Assembly (NCBI GenBank): GCA_016765515.1
Contig: JAESPT010000113.1
Coordinates: 1-7,160, forward strand
DNA from: Sneathiella sp.
GTDB lineage: Bacteria > Pseudomonadota > Alphaproteobacteria > Sneathiellales > Sneathiellaceae
Direction: 5' to 3'
DNA: 7,160 bases
Part shown: piece by piece, positions 1-6,332 of the stretch
Position numbering within the stretch: position 1 is the first letter of the stretch
How the letters are laid out: every line of letters begins with the position of its first letter
Program-made: the position numbers and the translations under genes
Notes under the pieces: generated by a model
The model's database searches: none
Seen by the model: the letters and a program-made list of their open reading frames with translations, nothing else
Told to the model about the DNA's origin: nothing

Positions 1-1105
1 GGCGGTTTCCCCGCTCAGCAAGCTCAATGGCCTTTTTTCTGTTTTGCGAAACAAGAATTCCGAGATTATACAATCTCGCAAGTTCCTCTAACGACCCGCC
101 ATGAGGCACTTCGGAGCCTCTCTCGAACCACATGACCGACGCTGTGCGTGTTAGGTCATATTTTTCATCCAAATGGAACCGTCCTAGCGCCGTCATCGAT
201 CCGCCATGCCCAAGATCTGCGGCACTTTTAAACCAATGGATTGCTTCCTGATGTTTTTCTGGATGTTCGGTGTCTGAAAGAAGAATGTGAGCGTAATCGT
301 GCATGCCTCCCGTACTTCCCAGATGTGCGGCTTTCATTAGCCATTTTTTTGCCTTTGAATTGTCTTGGGACACCAAATCCCCGCGCCTGTACAGCCGTCC
401 CAATTGTTTTGCAGCACTTCCAGAACCTGCGTGTGCTTTGCGTTTTAGCAATATCATTGCTTGATTTATCAGTGTTTCAGCTTTTGATGGATCCTGTTTG
501 GAAGCATATTTTCGGCTAATGAGAAGACGAGTGTACTTTATCATTGCCTGTTCGTTTTCTGCTGCCACAGCAATTTCATAAAAGGAGCTGGCCCTGTCCA
601 GATCAGGGTCGACGCCGAGTCCTTTTTCGTGGTGAATGGCTAACTGAAGGGCTGCTTTACCGTAATTCCATTTCATAGCATTTTTGAACCATTCAATTGC
701 TACGATATTGCAGTCTGTCCCTTTTGATCTTTGAAATAATCGACCAAGTTCATAAGCAGTTTCACCGCGGTAGGGAAAACTATATTCAACAGCTTTCAGG
801 TAATAGCCTCTTGCAATGTTCAGGTTAGGTGCTGTGCTCCAGCCTCGACTATAAAATTTGGCTGCGTAGAACATAGAAACGGGATGATCATTTGCAGCGT
901 GTTTCTCGTAAATTGCCAGGGCTTCTTTCAATTTCCCTATTTTCTGAAGTGTTTTCGCCTGACTCATATCTTCATTGACCAGTGGATCCCAGACCGTATT
1001 TTTGGAAGACCAAGTAGACCTTGAGAAATAGGCCGCAGTTGAAATTATGGCTGCTAATAAAAGAACCGGAAGTATGATCCTGAACAACGATTGTTTATTC
1101 CCCAT
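1..1105 (-). CDS. AlgK-like Sel1-repeat protein, membrane-anchored, C-terminus outside window
   Basis: Open for 368 codons from ATG at 1105 to the window edge, with GGAGGA (1112-1117) six bases upstream. Residues 8-27 form one hydrophobic helix after a short basic N-terminus (signal anchor or uncleaved signal), so the rest should be periplasmic. From about residue 50 on there are helix-pair repeats of Sel1/TPR type, at about 76-108, 115-146, 149-183, 230-263, 264-300, 301-335 and 337 on. Typical pieces are KQLGRLYRRG, KKWLMKAAHLG and IHWFKSAADLGHG. In alginate loci the Sel1-repeat protein AlgK is an outer-membrane lipoprotein that helps assemble the secretion complex. Position after alg8, alg44 and an SGNH gene suggests the same scaffold role. 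Unlike AlgK, it has no cysteine near the N-terminus and so no lipobox. Its start lies inside the end of the SGNH gene (ATGGGGAATAA), which suggests translational coupling. The Sel1 assignment is strong; the AlgK role is inferred from context. Confidence 0.85.
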   Translation of the reverse strand, partial: MGNKQSLFRIILPVLLLAAIISTAAYFSRSTWSSKNTVWDPLVNEDMSQAKTLQKIGKLKEALAIYEKHAANDHPVSMFYAAKFYSRGWSTAPNLNIARGYYLKAVEYSFPYRGETAYELGRLFQRSKGTDCNIVAIEWFKNAMKWNYGKAALQLAIHHEKGLGVDPDLDRASSFYEIAVAAENEQAMIKYTRLLISRKYASKQDPSKAETLINQAMILLKRKAHAGSGSAAKQLGRLYRRGDLVSQDNSKAKKWLMKAAHLGSTGGMHDYAHILLSDTEHPEKHQEAIHWFKSAADLGHGGSMTALGRFHLDEKYDLTRTASVMWFERGSEVPHGGSLEELARLYNLGILVSQNRKKAIELAERGNR

Positions 1106-2400
1106 GACGCTTCCTCCAGATTCTACAGGCCTTACCCACTAAAACCTCAATATTCTTGTCGGTAATTGTTGTTTCTGTTACATCGCTGGAAAGGGGGCAA
1201 ATTATCTGTTGTTGTCGCTTGAGTGCCCGTTTTAGAACCCTTTTATCATTTGAGATATGCAGGGTAACTTCGCCAATGATCTGCTTTGCCGCCATGTAAT
1301 TGAAATGATAGGCATCCGTAAAATTGTCGACATTTCGGGTCATCGGACTACTGAAGTCGAAATCCAGAACGGGGGCCAGGTTGGCTAAGCGCATACGAAA
1401 ATTATGATTTAATTCGCCAAAGCCAAAATCAACTATTCTTTGTTGCATTTCGACTATGGTTGGAGGGATTACGAAGACAAGTTTCACATTGTTTTTATTC
1501 GTCCAATCAGAAATTTCCACCAAGCGTGACCATAATTTTTCGGAAAATTGGAACTTGTCCCAGTCTGACCGCGCATTTTTTTTAACTTGAGCATTGAAGG
1601 ATCCGGTTAAAACCTGATGGCTGACAATGGGTGGCCATAATTGACTCCAAATCCCAAGCCCCTCTCCAAAATAGTAAGCATGTTTGGGACGCGCGACAGT
1701 ATGAGGGGAGGGGGATATGTTTGAAGGAAGCTTGCAGTTTTTACAAACCTCCTCATCAAGAAGTTCCAGATATGCCTGCTGATCATCAAACAATGCTGTA
1801 TTTGTCGGCACCGATGCTGAGGCTGATGAGATTGGCGAAGAATTTAATCGACTTAAAGTGTGAAGCTGTGTTGCATATTTTTTCTCCAGTAACTTTGCCG
1901 AAATTCGTGAGACGAACCAATTGGAATAGTAAATGAGCGGATTGCCACTGAGCCTTAATGCTTCGGGTACCCGGTTCATTCCGTTCTTATGATTTGGATC
2001 GAAGCTTCTTAACTGTATTCCAACAACAAGAGTTTTTAAGTTAGGGCTATGTTTTATATATTGAAACGTATCGTAGAGTTCATGAATGGTGGCGCCGCCA
2101 TAGGCAAAAATTATACGTGTTTGAGAGGCCGAGTTGGTGCCAGAATTTTTCTTTCAGTGCGCGTGCTCGACTATCACCGAGTATCACAATCTCTGTGGTT
2201 TCTTCCGGATAATGAATTACTTTCCACAGTGGATAATGGGATTTTTCGCTGATTTTGGATTTTTCTAGATCCAAGTTTACAATCGGATTAATTTCATAAG
2301 GATCAATAACAAGATTGAAGATAAAAGGTGCAAGCCCGGCTAAGAACGTAAATATAGCAATTAGACTGTAGATTTTTGGTAACCGTGAATGAGAACTCAT
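1095..2400 (-). pseudogene. SGNH-fold protein, AlgJ/AlgX-like putative O-acetyltransferase, broken by +1 frameshift
   Basis: Start ATG at 2400, preceded by AGGAGAGG. Residues 11-32 are a signal anchor, so the protein should be periplasmic. The SGNH block I motif ILGDSR puts the nucleophile at Ser77. The frame reads ...LSNTYNFCLW and stops at 2080-2082. Removing one T from the five-T run (plus-strand A5 at 2106-2110) restores NTYNFAYGGATIHELYDTF and joins the rest without a stop to TAA at 1095. The repaired protein is about 434 aa, with the IPP strand in the middle and a D-A-Y-H catalytic Asp/His pair near residues 362-365. AlgJ and AlgX are SGNH proteins that O-acetylate alginate in the periplasm; the neighbours suggest the same job here. 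About 70 residues follow the His, longer than a minimal SGNH domain. As sequenced, only a ~106-aa stub is made. A sequencing error is possible at the homopolymer. The SGNH call is solid; substrate and activity are inferred. Confidence 0.85.
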
Positions 2401-2404
2401 TGAT

Positions 2405-2412
2405 CCTCTCCT
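2405..2412 (-). promoter_or_regulatory. Ribosome binding site fixing the SGNH start
   Basis: AGGAGAGG on the minus strand, four bases before ATG at 2400. An in-frame ATG exists at 2448, but it overlaps the sigma-54 promoter element and has no such site, so 2400 is the start to use. Confidence 0.7.
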
Positions 2413-2430
2413 TTTACAGTATCCAACAAT

Positions 2431-2448
2431 TTGCAATAGGTATGCCAA
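2431..2448 (-). promoter_or_regulatory. Sigma-54 (RpoN) -24/-12 promoter for the SGNH/Sel1 genes
   Basis: Minus-strand TTGGCATACCTATTGCAA has GG and GC exactly ten bases apart and matches the RpoN consensus TGGCAC-N5-TTGCA with one mismatch in the -24 block. The predicted transcript start is about 2421, giving a ~21-nt leader that holds the ribosome binding site just before ATG 2400. It sits in the 142-bp gap after alg8. The SGNH and Sel1 genes can therefore be transcribed separately from alg44-alg8. Confidence 0.75.
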
Positions 2449-2518
2449 ATGAAAAATGATAAATAATTCAATTAAAACAATGGGATATATTTTTTGTCTG
2501 GAGGGGGTAGAGTGAGAG

Positions 2519-2544
2519 TGTCAAAATGACAGTCAAATTGAATT
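2519..2544. promoter_or_regulatory. Candidate activator-binding site: TGTCA-N3-TGACA dyad plus GTCAAATTG
   Basis: TGTCAAAATGACA (2519-2531) is a perfect 5-bp inverted repeat with a 3-bp spacer. It is followed by ACAGTCAAATTGAATT (2529-2544), which touches the alg8 stop codon. The dyad centre is about 104 bp upstream of the predicted RpoN transcript start, the usual distance for an enhancer-binding protein. Close relatives of both pieces occur in the alg44/manC intergenic region. The protein that would bind is not identifiable from this window. Confidence 0.45.
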
Positions 2545-4141
2545 AACCGTACCCAAAAGCGAGTAATATCATTTCTAAAGAAGGTATTTCTACCAATTGT
2601 GAATAGTGCATGGTCACAAGAAATAATAAGACGACAGCAATTGACGTACACCAAAAAGCCATGCTGTTGCGTGCAGTTTCAATAAGTTGGCTGCCGTCGG
2701 TATCTGATGTCTGGTTTCCTCGGTTTGACCATTTCTGTTTTGATAAACGGAAAATACAATAGACCTTTACGGAGGCATTGATCAGCTGGTTAAGATATAA
2801 AATCCAGGGGTAAGACATCTCTATTTTTCTGGAATACTTGAAGAGGACCATAGATAGAAGCATCCTGCTAAGGGCTATAAAGATGAGGTAGGACCAAAGG
2901 TAGCTGACGCCCACGATAAAAGTCGCCAACACGGCAAGAACCGGACTTAACAACATGGTCCACATTGACAAGCGTTGATCTACCAGACACCACCAAATGA
3001 AAAAAGGCATGTGGCGCGGCCCAAGTGACATCGCTCTGGAGCCGTTTCGTAGCATGTTTCCAGACCAGCGGCGGAAGTTTTGAACCATCCTGTCGATCCC
3101 GTATCCTTCAATCACCTCAACCGTATAACCCAGAGCGTCAGGGACATAGAGCATCTTGGCTTTATGTTTGAGCATGTAGTACCAAGTGCTTTTATCGTCT
3201 CCAGACAAAAAACGAAAATCCCCCCATAGCCAATGGTTCAGGTGGTCAGCTTCTAACAATCGGATGAATTCAAGCTTTAATAGATGAGACGCCCTGAAGA
3301 CTGACATTCGACCTGTTAGCGTCAATACTCTCCCAGATAAAGCATGGGATTGCATGGCCAGCCGCCGTTGAGAAAACCTCATCTTGAGCCAGGTTTCAAT
3401 CCAGCGTGGACCGATGCAAATAACCTCTTCATCTGTGGTGCAGGCTTGTAAATCAGGATAAAGTTTAAAGAGAGGCATGCAGCGACTGACCGCGCCTTCA
3501 GCAAGTATGAAATCTCCATCCATGAAGGTAACAAGGTCATCTTTCTCTACGCCGGAACGGCTCATCGCGCGTAGAACCAGGCCAATTGCAGCTCTTTTTC
3601 CGGATACATTTTGACGTATAATGCGTAAAGTCACATCCAGATCATGTGCTTCTCTATGCAAAAAATTTGAAATAATGTCTTCATCAAATCTGTCCGCGGA
3701 GCCGAGCCAAATAGTTCCAGGGACGGCTGAATTCCTGATTTCCGTGATAATAGAGCGGATCACTTTTTCGGTAATGTCCTGATGCTCTTTGTAAGTCGTC
3801 ATCATGAAATGCATGTGGCGTGGCCGCCAACCGTTATTCCATATTTCTTGCCCTTTTTTCCTCATCTTTGGATAGACCAGGTAGCCGTATAGAGTTGCGC
3901 GGAAGGCATGAGTGAACCACCATCCATACCGCCAGATGCCCAGTGAGCCGACAACAAGGGTAATTTCCTTTACATTTGGGTCCCATAATCGATTTGGAAC
4001 AACCAAAATGGCAACTAAACAACATGCCAAGTAAATTGTTATGTTCAGGAGGGCAACAGGTGTCCATTTGCTGAAACCCTTCGGCCAGTAGGTCGGGTCG
4101 TCAACATATCGTTTCCTATCATATTTTTTGATGTTCTGCAT
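2543..4141 (-). CDS. alg8: Alg8-like family 2 membrane glycosyltransferase (alginate polymerase catalytic subunit)
   Basis: 532 aa, somewhat longer than the ~494 aa of Pseudomonas Alg8. Two N-terminal membrane helices lie near 28-50 and 59-78. The cytoplasmic GT2 domain follows with substrate-binding D208-G209-D210 (FMDGDF), a SGDDKSTW motif with D315-D316 as candidate catalytic base, and QNFRRWSGNMLRNG at 354-367, the QxxRW-type acceptor motif in the form seen in Alg8. Further helices occupy about 378-435, 443-463 and 495-513. Alg8 family proteins polymerise GDP-mannuronate into polymannuronate at the inner membrane, with Alg44 and cyclic di-GMP. The start overlaps the end of alg44 by 23 bp, with AAGG about eight bases upstream, so the two are probably translationally coupled. 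Gene order is alg44-alg8, the reverse of the Pseudomonas operon. Related GT2 synthases for other polymers cannot be excluded, but the motifs and the Alg44 partner favour an alginate-like product. Confidence 0.87.
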   Translation of the reverse strand: MQNIKKYDRKRYVDDPTYWPKGFSKWTPVALLNITIYLACCLVAILVVPNRLWDPNVKEITLVVGSLGIWRYGWWFTHAFRATLYGYLVYPKMRKKGQEIWNNGWRPRHMHFMMTTYKEHQDITEKVIRSIITEIRNSAVPGTIWLGSADRFDEDIISNFLHREAHDLDVTLRIIRQNVSGKRAAIGLVLRAMSRSGVEKDDLVTFMDGDFILAEGAVSRCMPLFKLYPDLQACTTDEEVICIGPRWIETWLKMRFSQRRLAMQSHALSGRVLTLTGRMSVFRASHLLKLEFIRLLEADHLNHWLWGDFRFLSGDDKSTWYYMLKHKAKMLYVPDALGYTVEVIEGYGIDRMVQNFRRWSGNMLRNGSRAMSLGPRHMPFFIWWCLVDQRLSMWTMLLSPVLAVLATFIVGVSYLWSYLIFIALSRMLLSMVLFKYSRKIEMSYPWILYLNQLINASVKVYCIFRLSKQKWSNRGNQTSDTDGSQLIETARNSMAFWCTSIAVVLLFLVTMHYSQLVEIPSLEMILLAFGYG

Positions 4142-5744
4142 AATTGGGCCTTGAAGGTTGGGCGCTTTTGAACACGCTCACTATTGAGGCCCAAATGTCA
4201 CTCACTACACGCCTTTTGAAAATCACAACCACGGGCAATCCAGCAGTAATATGAGACGCCAGGAGGCCTTCCACTTGTAAGTTGAGAGTAACTGCAGCTG
4301 TCCGTTCTTTTTCATCATGCCAAGTATAATTGGTCATATTCTTGTTCAGATAGGAGGAGCTGCGATCAATTTTTCTAACAATAGCGGGAATATTCCGGTT
4401 AAGTGCGGGGATAAAAACAGTCGCTTCATCATGTAAACCAACTTCCATAATTTCAGACTGATTGAGAAATGATGTCACTGTTGTGTCGCCTGTTTTCTCT
4501 AATAGGAGAAGCGGATCATTTCTAGTCAAACGGCTGTCGCTGGCCAAGTAAATCGCCGCAACCCTGCCGGTAAACGGGGCACGCATAATCAGGTTATTCT
4601 TGGTATTTTCCAGCTGATACAATTTCTGCATTGCTATTTTCAAATCGCTATACCCCATTTCCATTTCAACGGCTAACATATCGAGATCTGAAACAAATGA
4701 TTTGTGGTTGTAATGGCGACGATCGGATGCGGATTCCATCGCGGTGTTTTGCTGAAGTGTTAACTCTGCAACTCTGACCTCTGATGCTAATCGGGACTGT
4801 TCGGTTTTGGCCACATCCAGTTGACTATTTGTCGCGACACCCTTTTTTATTAATTTTGAAATTCTAATTAGATGCGCATCAGCAGCTCTTAAACCTTCTT
4901 TCAGTGAAGCAAGGTGAGCCTTGGCGATGCTGGTTTCTGTTTTACTTACTATTTTGTAGAGCTTCATGCGCTCAGTTTCGATCCGGTATTTCTCCCGTTT
5001 TTGCCAAATGTTCTTTTTTGATATTTCTACGTCAAGAGCTGCGGTCTTGATTTTCTGCTCCAGTTTTACATCTTCGATAATCGCCAATCTGTGGCCTTGC
5101 GCGACGGTCTGTCCTTGAACGTAGTTTATCTGTCTTACGATACCATCAACTGGCATTTTTACAGTTTGAAGATGTGTCGAGACAACTGAACTTGCAATCT
5201 CCAAGCGCATAAAGTTGGAATAAATTAGAATTCCGACATAGGAAAAAACGGATACACCAATAAGGATATAGAGACAGGACATAATAATTGTTTTGATGGG
5301 CAGTCTGCGAACGGGCGTTTCCGTCATATGAGACGTTGTTGGCTTAGTTGAAATCGGAGTGACCGGGACATCAATCCTGCAAATGCTGTCCGCGACTGTC
5401 CCCATGCTTCCTCTGATCAGGTCTTCAGAGAAATACTTGAGCAGGTCTTCTGACCTTTCTGATAATTCCACAAAACTGGCGGCGATGTTGCCGTCATTCT
5501 CATCAATACGAAGAATTTCAATTTCAGCGTCGAAAGAGATGTTATATCCCTGAAATGAGAGCGTGAGACAAACGGTATATTGAGAGCCCGCACTCAAACT
5601 TAATCCAGGTACAGTTGGAAGGCGCAAACCGCCGAGGCTCCAGTCTATTGTCGAAACTGGTTCAAGATTGTCAAAATTTACGAGAAGGCGCGCGGTCAGA
5701 CGGTGATGTCTTCGTTGACTCGGGCGCTCTCTAATAATTTTCAT
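4119..5744 (-). CDS. alg44: Alg44-like PilZ cyclic di-GMP receptor and periplasmic membrane-fusion subunit
   Basis: 541 aa from ATG at 5744, with AGGAAGGAAG just upstream. The N-terminal PilZ domain has both ligand motifs: RxxxR at R11-R15 (RRHHR) and DxSxxG at D34-G39 (DWSLGG), so it should bind cyclic di-GMP. One membrane helix spans about 152-176. A HlyD-like periplasmic part follows: first lipoyl half at about 194-225 (MPVDGIVRQINYVQGQTV), a long charged helical hairpin at about 226-385, second lipoyl half at about 386-412 (MRAPFTGRVAAIYL), then a beta-barrel to about 512. In Pseudomonas, Alg44 is the receptor that activates Alg8 and may link it to the outer-membrane complex. That protein is about 389 aa; most of the extra length here is the coiled-coil hairpin. 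It is the first gene of the minus-strand operon and overlaps alg8. The domain order is diagnostic, though BgsB-like or other synthase partners remain distant alternatives. Confidence 0.9.
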   Translation of the reverse strand: MKIIRERPSQRRHHRLTARLLVNFDNLEPVSTIDWSLGGLRLPTVPGLSLSAGSQYTVCLTLSFQGYNISFDAEIEILRIDENDGNIAASFVELSERSEDLLKYFSEDLIRGSMGTVADSICRIDVPVTPISTKPTTSHMTETPVRRLPIKTIIMSCLYILIGVSVFSYVGILIYSNFMRLEIASSVVSTHLQTVKMPVDGIVRQINYVQGQTVAQGHRLAIIEDVKLEQKIKTAALDVEISKKNIWQKREKYRIETERMKLYKIVSKTETSIAKAHLASLKEGLRAADAHLIRISKLIKKGVATNSQLDVAKTEQSRLASEVRVAELTLQQNTAMESASDRRHYNHKSFVSDLDMLAVEMEMGYSDLKIAMQKLYQLENTKNNLIMRAPFTGRVAAIYLASDSRLTRNDPLLLLEKTGDTTVTSFLNQSEIMEVGLHDEATVFIPALNRNIPAIVRKIDRSSSYLNKNMTNYTWHDEKERTAAVTLNLQVEGLLASHITAGLPVVVIFKRRVVSDIWASIVSVFKSAQPSRPNYAEHQKI

Positions 5745-5873
5745 GGCTTCCTTCCTGGCGGTCGTACGGCTGCGGTTGATTTTCGGACCAAAAGAATTGT
5801 TCCTATTGGGGCTGTTTATACGTTCCTTGAAGATGTTCGGAAATCTGACTAAAGCGTCTTCCTATCAAGAAAC

Positions 5874-5889
5874 AGCAAAAGCCATGCCA
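5874..5889 (-). promoter_or_regulatory. Sigma-54 (RpoN) -24/-12 promoter of the alg44-alg8 operon
   Basis: Minus-strand TGGCATGGCTTTTGCT: GG (5888-5887) and GC (5876-5875) are ten bases apart, with TGGCA and TTTTGC blocks close to consensus. The predicted transcript start is near 5863, leaving a leader of about 119 nt before the alg44 ATG. I found no riboswitch or terminator fold in that leader by eye, and no competing gene between the promoter and alg44. Confidence 0.75.
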
Positions 5890-5922
5890 TGTGGGATGAC
5901 TGCTTATGTGGGAAGTTATTGT

Positions 5923-5939
5923 TAGAATTCTTAATTCTA
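5923..5939. repeat. Inverted repeat with 7-bp arms
   Basis: TAGAATT-CTT-AATTCTA is a perfect dyad with a 3-base loop, centred about 43 bp upstream of the alg44 -24 element. It is AT-rich with no T-run after a stable GC stem, so it is a poor terminator. A protein-binding site (operator or activator) is more likely, but an AT-rich chance dyad is possible. Confidence 0.4.
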
Positions 5940-6043
5940 TATTTGTCGATAAAAAACAAAAGGTTACTTTTGGTGTGAGATGCCGATTGAGGGTAAGCTT
6001 AACGACTTTAAAAAAATAATTTTTATACAGAAAATTCAGATTT

Positions 6044-6188
6044 CTCAAATTGATTGTCAAAATGCGATGCGTCTTATTCATTCCAAAGTCTGAAAAAAAT
6101 CGGACCACAAGAGTTGAGCGCTCGCACGCAAATTATAAGAAATTTTCTCAATCCTACAGTCAATCTGAATTTTAAATGCCAATTTGAC
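6044..6188. promoter_or_regulatory. Cluster of candidate activator sites between divergent RpoN promoters
   Basis: Non-coding stretch 5890-6276 separates the alg44 and manC-remnant promoters. It holds CTCAAATTGA (6044-6053), TGTCAAAATGCGA (6055-6067, 11 of 13 bases as in the 2519 dyad), ACAGTCAATCTGAATT (6156-6171, 14 of 16 bases as at 2529-2544) and GTCAAATTG on the minus strand (6180-6188, identical to 2532-2540). They lie about 190-320 bp upstream of the alg44 transcript start and 120-260 bp upstream of the other start, suitable for one shared enhancer-binding protein. I see no convincing gene in 5890-6276; the short open frames there have no recognisable features. The AT-rich background makes some matches possible by chance. 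Confidence 0.45.
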
Positions 6189-6276
6189 CGTGACTCTGTA
6201 TTGGCCAGTAACTTGAAAAACTCATGAAGCTTTGTATAAGTTTGATAATTCTTTGTGTTAAACGAAAATTCCATGG

Positions 6277-6292
6277 TTGGCATGACTAATGC
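6277..6292 (+). promoter_or_regulatory. Sigma-54 (RpoN) -24/-12 promoter of the manC remnant
   Basis: TTGGCATGACTAATGC has GG (6279-6280) and GC (6291-6292) ten bases apart; the -24 block TTGGCA is consensus, and the -12 block has ATGC for TTGC. The predicted start is near 6304, giving a ~29-nt leader up to GTG 6333. The promoter looks usable although the gene behind it is broken. Confidence 0.7.
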
Positions 6293-6321
6293 GGCTCTTT
6301 ATCACACATGTCTTATCTGAT

Positions 6322-6327
6322 GGAGGG
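6322..6327 (+). promoter_or_regulatory. Ribosome binding site of the manC remnant
   Basis: GGAGGG ends five bases before GTG at 6333 and marks this GTG as the original start. It supports the reading that a real gene once began here. Confidence 0.6.
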
Positions 6328-6332
6328 ATAAG

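Noticed and set aside
241..519. 92-codon plus-strand open frame
   Set aside because: Lies antisense inside the Sel1-repeat gene, whose frame is open for 368 codons with clear repeats. No domain signature.
2103..2112. Programmed ribosomal frameshifting at the T5 run
   Set aside because: A +1 skip would be needed; five T residues with no visible stimulatory element is not a typical site. A plain indel or sequencing error is simpler.
6166..6182. Possible fourth sigma-54 site on the minus strand (TTGGCATTTAAAATTC)
   Set aside because: Has TTGGCA, but the position ten bases after GG is TC rather than GC, so the -12 element is missing.
6213..6240. Sigma-70-like pair TTGAAA and TATAAG, 16 bases apart, plus strand
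   Set aside because: Only a moderate match in AT-rich DNA, with the far better RpoN site just downstream.
5803..6283. Two overlapping minus-strand open frames (101 and 69 codons) upstream of alg44
   Set aside because: No recognisable domain, no good ribosome binding site, AT-rich biased composition, and they cover the RpoN promoter and candidate activator sites. They are best explained as chance frames in regulatory DNA.
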